From Sphingomonas sp. 8AM (lineage in GTDB: Bacteria > Pseudomonadota > Alphaproteobacteria > Sphingomonadales > Sphingomonadaceae): a stretch of DNA of 64,000 nt. The translations under genes and the position numbers were made by a program. This document shows, piece by piece, positions 34,054-41,839 of this stretch. Position 1 is the stretch's first letter. Each line of letters opens with the position of its first letter. Under the pieces are notes generated by a model, which made no database searches, was not told where the DNA came from, and saw nothing but the letters and a program-made list of their open reading frames with translations. The stretch is from assembly GCF_902506455.1 (NCBI RefSeq), contig NZ_LR733844.1, positions 1,191,789-1,255,788 on the forward strand. The letters are read 5' to 3'.

Positions 34054-35139
34054 TCAGCCCTTCAGATGGAAGAAGCGACGCGCATTGCCCCAATAGATCT
34101 TGTCGATCACCGCGCGCGGCAGGTTCAGCCCGATCGCATCGGCCCTGATCGCCTCGACACGCTGCGACAGCGGGGTGGCGAGATACCGCCAGTCGGCGCG
34201 CCAGACCCGGTCCGCCTCCCTGGGGAAGTCGTTGGTGGCGGGCGGGTTCTGCGCGCGCGCCGCCGGATCGGGCGGGCTGTCGGTCAGGTCGGTGCCGTAC
34301 AGGATCCGGTCCTGATATTTGACGAAGAACGCGCGGACCTTCGCCGGGTTGGCGTTCGATTGAACCTGCAGATTCGACAGCCGCGCGGCGAGGTCGACGA
34401 CGGTGTTGGGATGGGCGTCGAAGAAGCGCGCCAGTTCGTCGACGCTCCACTCGAGGCTGGCCATGTGCGCCCCGTCGAACGCCAGTCTGGGATGTCGCGC
34501 GACGAAGCGATCGCGTGCCGCCATCAAGGCTTCGTAGCTCGGCTCTTCGGGGTGCAGGTACATGTAATATTCGGGATGCGCCTTGAAATAGTCGCGATCG
34601 TTGTCGGTCGTCATCTTGTCGAGCGGTAGCCAGCAGTTCTTCGGCTCGGCCTGATGCGCGATCAGCGGGATGTTGCGCCGTTCGAGGTGCGCCATCACGC
34701 CGTCGAAGCGCGGGTCGTCGAGGAAAACGCGCTTGCCGCTCGGGTCGGTGGCGACCATGCCGATGTTCTTCCACACCTTCACCGCGATCGCGCCCCGCGC
34801 GAACGCGGCGTCGAGCTGCGCGATCGTGCGTTCGGTCCAGCCCGCGGTGCCGAACCCGTCCATCGAGAATGTCGTGGCGTAGCGGAAATCGGCCGGGTCG
34901 GCATTGCGCATCGCACGCGCGATCGACGCCTGCTGCGCAAGCGGCGGGAAGTCGGGATAATCGACGTTGATCGACAGCACCTCGAACCGGTCGCGCCTCG
35001 CCAGCGCCAGAAAGCGCGGGTCCTCGATATTGGCATGGAAATGCGCGTCGAACTTGGCGACGCGCGCGAAGTCGGCCTCCGTATAATGCGCGCTCGTCGA
35101 GGCTGCGCCGGCCAGTAGCAAGGCCGCGATCATCGCCAT
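34054..35139 (-). CDS. Exported amidohydrolase (amidohydrolase-2 TIM-barrel family)
   Basis: A 361-residue TIM-barrel metal hydrolase with a short signal peptide (AALLLAGAASTSAH). Likely metal and active-site positions are DAHFHAN (~35-41), VKVWKN (~122), PLIAHQAEP (~162) and ILYGTDLTDSPPD (~280). It resembles amidohydrolase_2 proteins, which include decarboxylases and lactonases, rather than the NagA/AgaA deacetylases, so I do not assign it to GalNAc-6-P deacetylation. ATG 35139 is chosen because GGAGGAG lies about 6 bases upstream (35154 would start inside that site). It is divergent from the GH36 gene with an AgaR-type box between, so it is likely part of the same regulon. Confidence 0.75.
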   Translation of the reverse strand: MAMIAALLLAGAASTSAHYTEADFARVAKFDAHFHANIEDPRFLALARRDRFEVLSINVDYPDFPPLAQQASIARAMRNADPADFRYATTFSMDGFGTAGWTERTIAQLDAAFARGAIAVKVWKNIGMVATDPSGKRVFLDDPRFDGVMAHLERRNIPLIAHQAEPKNCWLPLDKMTTDNDRDYFKAHPEYYMYLHPEEPSYEALMAARDRFVARHPRLAFDGAHMASLEWSVDELARFFDAHPNTVVDLAARLSNLQVQSNANPAKVRAFFVKYQDRILYGTDLTDSPPDPAARAQNPPATNDFPREADRVWRADWRYLATPLSQRVEAIRADAIGLNLPRAVIDKIYWGNARRFFHLKG

Positions 35140-35161
35140 GTCACTCTCCTCCATGTTTCAC

Positions 35162-35175
35162 AACGAAAGAAAACG
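35162..35175. promoter_or_regulatory. AgaR-type box between amidohydrolase and GH36 genes
   Basis: AACGAAAGAAAACG (reverse complement CGTTTTCTTTCGTT) lies 23 bp upstream of the amidohydrolase start and 110 bp before the GH36 start, resembling the boxes at 33094-33134. A further T-rich CTTTTTGTTTG follows at 35191. Confidence 0.5.
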
Positions 35176-35285
35176 CGCTTTTACGTTGCGCTTTTTGTTT
35201 GCGCGTCCGCCGTGGATGGTGCAAGTTCTTTCTCGTCGGCCTAGCGGCGCGCAGCGTCGGCGGGTCGCGAAGGAGAGAATGCGTC

Positions 35286-37370
35286 ATGTCGCCCAACCCT
35301 GTTACGCGCCGCTCGATGCTCGCCCGCCTGATGATTGGCGGCGCAGCGGTGGTGCTGCCGGACTGGCGCGGCGCGGTGTGGGCAGCGGCGCCGTCCGGGG
35401 TGCGGCTGACCGACGGTACGCTGACGATCGACTATGATCGTGCAATGCGCGCGCAGCTGTCATTCGGCGGCAAGGTGATCACCGGGCGCGGGACGCCGGA
35501 GGCGCTGTTCGTCGGCGGACGGCCGCTCGGCACGTTCCTGCTGCTCGATCATGCCGAAACCCCGGTGTCGGGCGTGCATGGCAAAGGGCGGCGGCACCGG
35601 CTGCGCGCCACCGCGGGCGGGCAGGTCGAGCAGAACGTCGCGATAACCTTCCTGAATGCCTATCCGGGCCTCGCTTTGTACGAGGTCAGCTATCGCAACA
35701 CCGGCAGCGCGCCGCTGGCGGTGTCGGGCTGGCGGGTAGCGACGCACGATCTGCTCGCGCATCGCGATGGCGCTTGGACCTTTGCCGGCGCCTCCTATCC
35801 GGATCGGCGCGACGGGATCCAGAAGGTCGCGCCCGGTTTCGATCAGCGAAACTTCATGGGGATGAATGCGTCCGATTACGGCGGCGGCACGCCGGTCGCA
35901 GTGGTCTGGCGGCGCGACGTCGGGTTGGCGATCGGCCACGTCGAGACCAGCCCGCGGCAGGTGTCTTTGCCTGTTTCGGTGCAACCGGATGCGACGCGGC
36001 TCGGCCTGAGCGGCGATCAGACCGTTTTGCTTGCGCCCGGCGGGACGCTGTCGCTGCCATTTTCGTTCCTGATGGCGCACGAGGGGGATCATTTCCGGCC
36101 CCTGGACGCCTATCGTCGCCTGATGGCGGAGCGCGGCGTCGCGGCGCCGACCATCCCCGAGCCGAGCTATGGCCCGATCTGGTGCGCCTGGGGCTATGAA
36201 CGCGATTTCACGCTCGATCAGGTCTATGGCACGCTGCCCAAGGCAAAGGCGCTGGGCTTCGAATGGGCGGTGCTCGACGATGGCTGGCAGACCGCCGAGG
36301 GCGACTGGAAGCTCAACCCGGCGAAATTCCCGGGCGGTGACAAGGACATGCGCGCCTTCACCGACCGCATCAAGGCGGACGGGATGCGCCCGCGGCTGTG
36401 GCTCGCACCGCTTGCAGTCGATCCGGGCACCGATCTGCTGCGCGATCACGCCGACATGCTGCTGCTCGATCGCAACGGTTCGGCGCAGAACGTCAGCTTC
36501 TGGAATGCCTTTACGCTTTGCCCGGCCTATCAGCCGACCGTCGACTATTTCCGCGCGCTGGTGCGGCGGATCATGGTCGACTGGGGCTATGACGGGCTGA
36601 AGCTCGACGGCCAGCATCTGAACGGCGTCGCGCCCTGCTACAATCCCGCGCATCGTCATGAACGGCCTGAGGAATCGAGCGAGAAGCTTCAGGATTTCTG
36701 GAAGGCGATCCATGACGAGGCGATTGCCGCCAAACCGGAGGCGGTGGTGGAATTGTGCCCGTGCGGCGACAGCTTCGCGTTCCACAATCTGCCCGCCACC
36801 AACAACACGCCGGCGTCCGATCCGCTGTCCTCATGGCAGATCCGGTTGAAGGGCAAGACGTTCAAGGCGCTGATGGGGCCGTCCGCGCCCTATGCCGGCG
36901 ACCATGTCGAGCTGAGCGACGGCGGCGACGATTTCGCCTCCACCTATGGCATCGGTGCGATCCCCTCGACCAAGTTCACGTGGCCGAGAGACACGCCCAA
37001 GCCGATGGAGAAGCTGCCTCCGGGCGGCTTCGTCCTGACCCCCGCCAAGGAAGCCTTGTGGGGCAAATGGGTGGCGCTCTATCGCGAGCACATGTTGCCG
37101 AAGGGCCGCTACCTCGGCGGACTGTATGACATTGGCTTCGACAAGCCCGAGGCGCATGCGATCGAGAAGGACGGCGTGCTGCATTTCGCCTTCTACGCCG
37201 ATCGCTGGTCGGGGCCGATCGCGCTGCGCGGACTGGGCGAGGGCGATTACACGCTCGTCGACGGCTTCAGCGGCACGTCGCTGGGGAGCGCGTCGCGCAC
37301 CAAGCCGACCATCGACGCCACCTTCGAGCGCGCCCTGCTGGTGCGGGCGACGCCGCGGAGGATGGCATGA
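35286..37370 (+). CDS. GH36-type alpha-galactosidase / alpha-N-acetylgalactosaminidase, Tat-exported
   Basis: A 694-residue clan D glycosidase. The N-terminal TRRSMLARLMIGGAAVVLP is a twin-arginine signal. A beta-sandwich domain precedes the (beta/alpha)8 barrel, which begins near YGPIWCAWGYERDF (~298) and includes FEWAVLDDGWQT. The nucleophile is probably D441 in GLKLDGQHLNG. The acid/base region is in or after VELCPCGDSFAFHN, which differs from the usual GH36 SC-x-GGGR motif, so the subgroup is unusual. It releases terminal alpha-galactose or alpha-GalNAc; context with AgaS and AgaK-like genes favours GalNAc. ATG 35286 gives the Tat signal directly; the frame is open upstream from 35199. 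The DMT transporter starts in a 4-bp overlap. Confidence 0.82.
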   Translation: MSPNPVTRRSMLARLMIGGAAVVLPDWRGAVWAAAPSGVRLTDGTLTIDYDRAMRAQLSFGGKVITGRGTPEALFVGGRPLGTFLLLDHAETPVSGVHGKGRRHRLRATAGGQVEQNVAITFLNAYPGLALYEVSYRNTGSAPLAVSGWRVATHDLLAHRDGAWTFAGASYPDRRDGIQKVAPGFDQRNFMGMNASDYGGGTPVAVVWRRDVGLAIGHVETSPRQVSLPVSVQPDATRLGLSGDQTVLLAPGGTLSLPFSFLMAHEGDHFRPLDAYRRLMAERGVAAPTIPEPSYGPIWCAWGYERDFTLDQVYGTLPKAKALGFEWAVLDDGWQTAEGDWKLNPAKFPGGDKDMRAFTDRIKADGMRPRLWLAPLAVDPGTDLLRDHADMLLLDRNGSAQNVSFWNAFTLCPAYQPTVDYFRALVRRIMVDWGYDGLKLDGQHLNGVAPCYNPAHRHERPEESSEKLQDFWKAIHDEAIAAKPEAVVELCPCGDSFAFHNLPATNNTPASDPLSSWQIRLKGKTFKALMGPSAPYAGDHVELSDGGDDFASTYGIGAIPSTKFTWPRDTPKPMEKLPPGGFVLTPAKEALWGKWVALYREHMLPKGRYLGGLYDIGFDKPEAHAIEKDGVLHFAFYADRWSGPIALRGLGEGDYTLVDGFSGTSLGSASRTKPTIDATFERALLVRATPRRMA

Positions 37371-38272
37371 CCGGGCGGGCGTGGCTCTTCAACGCACTTG
37401 TCACCGTCGCGCTATGGGGCGTGTGGGGGGCGTTTTCCGGCCTGTCGCCGCAGCACGGCTTCCCCGAGACGCTCGTTTATTGCGTCTGGGCGCTGACGAT
37501 GGTGCCGCCGGCGCTGGTCGTGCTGGCGCAGTCGGGCTGGCGGCTCGACCGCTCGCCGCGCGCGATCGCCTATGGGCTGGCGGTCGGGCTGCTCGGCGCG
37601 GGTGGGCAGATGCTGCTTTTCTATGCGGTCGCGCGCGGGCCGGCGTATCTGATCTTTCCGATCATCTCGCTGTCGCCGGTGGTCACGATCGCGCTGTCGT
37701 TCGTGCTGATGGGGGAGCGGACCGGGCGGCTCGGTGCGCTGGGGATCGTGCTCGCGCTGCTGGCACTGCCGACCTTCGACTTCGCGCCCGGCGCGGCGGG
37801 CGCATCGGCGGCGTGGCTGTTGCCGGCGGTGCTGGTGATGCTCTGCTGGGGCGTGCAGGCCTATTTCATGAAGGCGGCGAACCACGTCATGCCGGCGGAG
37901 AGCATCTTCGTCTACATGACGATCGCGGCGCTGGCGCTGGCTCCGGTCGCGTGGGCGATGACCGATCCCGCGCGGGCGATCAATTGGGGGCTGGACGGGC
38001 CGGGGCTTGCGGCGGCGATCCAGTTGCTGAACGCGATCGGGGCGCTGACGCTGGTCTTCGCCTTTCGCTACGGCAAGGCGATCATCGTCGCGCCGCTCGC
38101 CAATGCCGGTGCGCCGCTGGTCACTGCGTTGATCTCGCTGGCGGTGCTGCACGTCATGCCCGGCCCGCTGAAGGCGTTCGGGATCGTGCTGGCGCTTACC
38201 GCGTCGCTGTTGCTGGCGATCGAGCCCGACGGCGCGGACCCGGACACCGAGCCGGAGCCGGCCACCGCCTGA
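37367..38272 (+). CDS. EamA/DMT-superfamily transporter (RhaT/GRP-like)
   Basis: A 301-residue inner-membrane protein with ten predicted helices arranged as two EamA repeats. GQMLLFYAVARGPAYLIFPIISLSPVVTIALSFVLMGERTGRLGALGIVLALLAL is repeat 1, and RYGKAIIVAPLANAGAPLVTALISLAVL is repeat 2. In glycan loci, DMT transporters of this type replace MFS or PTS permeases for sugar uptake. It overlaps the GH36 gene (ATGA) and probably imports the released monosaccharide, which the downstream kinase would phosphorylate. The substrate is inferred from context. Confidence 0.82.
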   Translation: MTGRAWLFNALVTVALWGVWGAFSGLSPQHGFPETLVYCVWALTMVPPALVVLAQSGWRLDRSPRAIAYGLAVGLLGAGGQMLLFYAVARGPAYLIFPIISLSPVVTIALSFVLMGERTGRLGALGIVLALLALPTFDFAPGAAGASAAWLLPAVLVMLCWGVQAYFMKAANHVMPAESIFVYMTIAALALAPVAWAMTDPARAINWGLDGPGLAAAIQLLNAIGALTLVFAFRYGKAIIVAPLANAGAPLVTALISLAVLHVMPGPLKAFGIVLALTASLLLAIEPDGADPDTEPEPATA

Positions 38273-38283
38273 GCTTCGACGGA

Positions 38284-38294
38284 ATTCGTTTCAA
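38284..38294. promoter_or_regulatory. AgaR-type half box upstream of gatZ/agaZ
   Basis: ATTCGTTTCAA, 48 bp before the GTG start of the GatZ/AgaZ gene, resembles the TTTCGTTTC boxes of this locus. A single box is weak evidence on its own. Confidence 0.4.
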
Positions 38295-38341
38295 TATCTG
38301 GCTGGCGGACGACGGACGGTCGATCGCGAAAGGAGCGGCGC

Positions 38342-39625
38342 GTGCATATTCTTCTGGAGTTGGTGAGGCGGCACAAGGCGGGCGAGCGCGTCGGCGTGAC
38401 CTCGGTCTGCTCCGCCCATCCGCTGGCGATCGAGGCGGCCCTGCGCCACGCACTGGCGACCGAGCAGCCGTTCGCACTGGTGGAGGCCACGTCGAATCAG
38501 GTCAATCAGGACGGAGGCTATACGGGCATGGTCCCCGCCGACTTCCGCGCGTTCGTCGAGGCGATCGCGGCGAGGGTCGGGTTTCCGGTCGCTCGACTGG
38601 TGCTGGGCGGCGACCATCTCGGGCCGAACGCCTGGACCGCGCTGCCGGCCGAGGCGGCAATGGCGAAGGCGCGGGTCATGGTCGCAGATTATGTTCGCGC
38701 CGGCTTCGCCAAGATCCATCTCGATTGTTCGATGAGCTGCGCCGACGATCCCGTGCCGCTGCCGGAGCAGACGATTGCAGAGCGCGCTGCGGATCTGTGC
38801 CGCGCCGCCGAAGATGCCTTCGACGGCGCGGAGGCGGAGGCGCCGGTCTATGTCATCGGGACCGAAGTGCCCGTGCCAGGCGGTGCGGCAGAGGACCTCG
38901 CGGAGCTGGCGGTCACCACGCCGGCGGCGGCGATCGCGACGGTCGACATGCATCGTTCGTTGTTCGAGGCAGCCGGGCTGAAGGCGGCGTGGGCGCGGGT
39001 GATCGCCACCGTCGTGCAGCCAGGGGTCGAGTTCGACCACGACAAGGTGGTCGATTACCGACCCGATCGCGCAGTGGCGCTGAGCCGCGCGATCGAGCCG
39101 GTCGGGCAGTTGGTCTATGAAGCGCATTCGACCGATTATCAGACGCCGGCCGCGCTTGCGGCGCTGGTGCGCGATCATTTCGCGATCCTCAAGGTCGGTC
39201 CCGGCGTCACCTTCGCGCTGCGGGAGGCGCTGTGGGCGCTCGACGCGATCGAGCGTGAGACCGTTGACGACGCCGCGCGTGCCAAGCTGCGCGCGGTAAC
39301 GCTGGAACGGCTCCACGCCGAACCAGGAAACTGGACCAAATATTACCATGCGGCCGGCCCGGCACTCGACCTCCAGCTTCAGTACAGCCTGTCCGACCGC
39401 ATCCGTTACTACTGGCCCGACCCGGTGATTGCAGCAGCGCAGGCGCGGCTGTTCGCGAATCTGCGCGACACCCCGCCGCCGATGCCGCTGCTCAGCCAGT
39501 ATCTGCCGACCGCCTATGCCGCGGTGCGTGACGGTCGCGCGACGCTCGATCCTTCCGGGCTGGTGATGGCGCATATCGCCGTCACGCTCGACGCCTATCA
39601 CGGAGCCTGTTTTCCCCATGACTGA
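38342..39625 (+). CDS. agaZ: Tagatose-bisphosphate aldolase non-catalytic subunit family (GatZ/KbaZ/AgaZ)
   Basis: A 427-residue cytoplasmic protein. LVRRHKAGERVGVTSVCSAHPLAIEAALRHAL (~6-37), EATSNQVNQDGGYTGM, LGGDHLGPNAW and KIHLDCSMSCADD are GatZ/KbaZ signatures. In enterobacteria GatZ/KbaZ stabilises the catalytic aldolase GatY/KbaY; in other proteobacteria the AgaZ homolog has been proposed to be the tagatose-6-phosphate kinase. No GatY/KbaY is in the window, which favours a role other than a subunit of a locally encoded aldolase. The start is GTG 38342 after GAAAGGAG. It overlaps agaS by 8 bp. Confidence 0.85.
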   Translation: MHILLELVRRHKAGERVGVTSVCSAHPLAIEAALRHALATEQPFALVEATSNQVNQDGGYTGMVPADFRAFVEAIAARVGFPVARLVLGGDHLGPNAWTALPAEAAMAKARVMVADYVRAGFAKIHLDCSMSCADDPVPLPEQTIAERAADLCRAAEDAFDGAEAEAPVYVIGTEVPVPGGAAEDLAELAVTTPAAAIATVDMHRSLFEAAGLKAAWARVIATVVQPGVEFDHDKVVDYRPDRAVALSRAIEPVGQLVYEAHSTDYQTPAALAALVRDHFAILKVGPGVTFALREALWALDAIERETVDDAARAKLRAVTLERLHAEPGNWTKYYHAAGPALDLQLQYSLSDRIRYYWPDPVIAAAQARLFANLRDTPPPMPLLSQYLPTAYAAVRDGRATLDPSGLVMAHIAVTLDAYHGACFPHD

Positions 39626-40757
39626 CACGTTGATCGCCGCCGCCCATTCGCATGAGGGCATCAGCTGGACGCGCCGTGAGATCGCGCAGCAGCCGGCGAC
39701 GCTGCGCGCGACGCAGGCGCTGCTCCACGCCGCGCGCGACGAAATCACCGCGTTTCTGACGCCGTTGCTTGCGCAGCCGGATTTGCGGGTAATCCTGGCC
39801 GGCGCCGGAACGTCCGCCTTCATCGGCGAGTGTCTGGCGCCGTGCCTGTCGCATCACCTTGGCCGCACTGTCGAGGCGATCGCTACTACCGACATCGTCA
39901 GCGCGCCGCAGCTCTATCTGCGGGGCGACGTGCCGGTGCTGCTGGTGTCGTTCGGCCGCTCGGGCAGCAGCCCGGAGAGCGTCGCGGCGGTCGATCTGGT
40001 CGACCGGATGGTCAGCAAGGCGCATCACCTGATCGTCACCTGCAACGCCGCGGGCGAACTGGCGCAGCGCGGCGGCGACCGGACGCAGGTGATCGTGCTG
40101 CCGGAGGAGACGCACGACCGCAGTTTCGCGATGACCTCCAGCTTCAGCGCGATGATGCTGGCGGCGCTCTCGACGCTCGGCGGCATCGACGCGCTGGATG
40201 CGCGCGTGCCCGCGATTGCCGCCGGAGTGGCAGACATGCTGGCGCGTGCCGAGCCGGTCGTGGCCGAGCTGGCGACGCGCGGCTTCGAGCGGGTCGTTTA
40301 TCTGGGCAGCGGCGTGTTTCGCGGACTGGCGCGCGAGGCAGCACTGAAGCTGATGGAATTGAGCGACGGCGCGGTGGTAACCGCGTTCGACAGTTCGCTT
40401 GGCTTCCGCCACGGTCCAAAGACGATCATCACCGGTCGCACACTGGCGGTGGTGTTCGTGTCCAACGATCCGCTGACGCGTCGCTACGATCTCGACATCG
40501 TCGCGGAACTGCGTGGCGATGCGCAGGCGGGAGCCGTGGTCGTGATCTCGGCCGGTCCCGACGACACGGCGACGATCACGGTAGACGGCCTGGCCGACGC
40601 CGCCGATGCCGATCTGCTGTTCCCGTTCATCGTGCCCGCGCAATTGTTCGCGCTGCATGTCTCGGAAGCGCTCGGCCTCACCCCGGACCGACCGAATGCG
40701 AGCGGCACCGTCAATCGCGTGGTGCAGGGCGTGCGGATTCACGCCGTCGACGCATGA
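39618..40757 (+). CDS. agaS: SIS-domain galactosamine-6-phosphate deaminase/isomerase (AgaS)
   Basis: A 379-residue protein with two SIS (sugar isomerase) domains. ILAGAGTSAFIGECLAPCL (~56) and VSFGRSGSSPESVAAVDLV (~108) are in the first; VYLGSGVFRGLAREAALKLMELSDGAV (~226) and FDSSLGFRHGPKTII in the second. AgaS converts galactosamine-6-phosphate to tagatose-6-phosphate and ammonia. It is between agaZ (8-bp overlap) and the kinase gene (4-bp overlap). Its presence is the strongest evidence that this locus handles galactosamine sugars rather than plain galactose. Confidence 0.9.
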   Translation: MTDTLIAAAHSHEGISWTRREIAQQPATLRATQALLHAARDEITAFLTPLLAQPDLRVILAGAGTSAFIGECLAPCLSHHLGRTVEAIATTDIVSAPQLYLRGDVPVLLVSFGRSGSSPESVAAVDLVDRMVSKAHHLIVTCNAAGELAQRGGDRTQVIVLPEETHDRSFAMTSSFSAMMLAALSTLGGIDALDARVPAIAAGVADMLARAEPVVAELATRGFERVVYLGSGVFRGLAREAALKLMELSDGAVVTAFDSSLGFRHGPKTIITGRTLAVVFVSNDPLTRRYDLDIVAELRGDAQAGAVVVISAGPDDTATITVDGLADAADADLLFPFIVPAQLFALHVSEALGLTPDRPNASGTVNRVVQGVRIHAVDA

Positions 40758-41698
40758 GCACCGCTTACTACCTCGGCGTCGACGGCGGCGGGACCAAGAC
40801 CGAGTTCGTCTGCATCGACGCCGCCGGTGAGGTTCGCGCGCGGGCGGTGACCGGCACCACCTACCATCTCGAGGTCGGCGCGGCGGAGGCATTGCGGCGC
40901 ATCGAACAGGGCGTCACAGCGATCGGCACCGAAATGGCGATCACGCCGGGAGAAATGACTTACGTCTTCCTCGGGTTGCCCGCTTATGGCGAGGACCGCG
41001 TCGTCGACCCGCAGGTGCACGCGGGCGTCGAGGTGCTCCTCGGGCACACGCGCTTTCGCTGCGACAACGACATGGTGTGCGGCTGGGCCGGATCGCTGGC
41101 GTGCGCGGACGGGATCAACGTCGTCGCGGGCACCGGTTCGATCGCCTATGGCGAGCGCGCCGGCCGGGGCGCGCGCACCGGCGGGTGGGGCGAGGTCTTC
41201 GGCGATGAGGGCTCGGCTTATTGGATCGCGCAGCGCGGGCTTGCGACCTTCTCGCGGATGAGCGACGGGCGGCAGCCGGTCGGCGCGCTCCACGGACTGT
41301 TCCGAGATGCCCTGGCGCTCTCCAAGGATCTTGAATTGTGTGAGCGGGTGATGGGCCCACAGGGCATGACGCGCCGGGAAGTCGCCGCTCTGGCGGCGCT
41401 GGTATCGCGCGCGGCCGAGGTCGGGGACGATGCGGCGCGCACGATCCTTGTGGCGGCGGCGGCGGAGTTGGTGCTGCTCGCGACTAGCCTACGGGACCGG
41501 CTCGGATTTCCGAACGGCCAGACGGTGCCGGTATCGTGGTCGGGCGGGGTGCTGGCCAATCAGCCGATCGTTCGCGCCGCATTCACCGCCGGGCTGACCG
41601 AAGCCGGGCTGACGCCGGTACCGCCGCGTCACGCCCCTGGCTATGGCGCCGCACTTTATGCGCGGCATCTCGCGAGCGGCGAACAGCAAGAACGATAA
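40754..41698 (+). CDS. BadF/BadG-type ATPase, N-acetylhexosamine kinase (AgaK-like)
   Basis: A 314-residue ASKHA-fold kinase. The phosphate-1 motif YLGVDGGGTKTEFVCID is at ~6-22, VVAGTGSIAYGERAGRGARTGGWGEVFGDEGSAYWIAQRGL (~124-164) holds the phosphate-2 and adenosine region, and SWSGGVLANQPIV is near the C-terminus. This family includes N-acetylglucosamine kinases and the GalNAc kinase AgaK. Next to AgaS it most likely phosphorylates GalNAc or galactosamine. It starts within the agaS stop (ATGA). Confidence 0.82.
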   Translation: MSTAYYLGVDGGGTKTEFVCIDAAGEVRARAVTGTTYHLEVGAAEALRRIEQGVTAIGTEMAITPGEMTYVFLGLPAYGEDRVVDPQVHAGVEVLLGHTRFRCDNDMVCGWAGSLACADGINVVAGTGSIAYGERAGRGARTGGWGEVFGDEGSAYWIAQRGLATFSRMSDGRQPVGALHGLFRDALALSKDLELCERVMGPQGMTRREVAALAALVSRAAEVGDDAARTILVAAAAELVLLATSLRDRLGFPNGQTVPVSWSGGVLANQPIVRAAFTAGLTEAGLTPVPPRHAPGYGAALYARHLASGEQQER

Positions 41699-41712
41699 AA
41701 CCGCCTGATAAA

Positions 41713-41728
41713 TGTTTCGATTTCGTGC
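41713..41728. promoter_or_regulatory. AgaR-type box upstream of the second TBDR
   Basis: TGTTTCGATTTCGTGC, two TTTCG repeats, lies ~110 bp before the TBDR start at ~41840 and just after the kinase stop. It matches the locus boxes and probably brings the TBDR under the same regulator. Confidence 0.5.
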
Positions 41729-41839
41729 GTTAATGGCCCAATCATCAATTATATTCTTGCGAATCTTGATGGTTGGTTCATTCTGATTGTCACTATCGCG
41801 CGATCCGGAAAGCGGACGCTGACGAAGGGGGAGTTGGGG

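Noticed and set aside
34054..35139. GalNAc-6-phosphate deacetylase (AgaA/NagA)
   Set aside because: The protein has a signal peptide and amidohydrolase_2-type motifs, not the cytoplasmic NagA pattern.
37126..39120. 664-codon plus-strand frame
   Set aside because: It is out of frame across the end of GH36, the DMT transporter and agaZ. Its translation is repetitive Arg/Gly/Ala without domain features.
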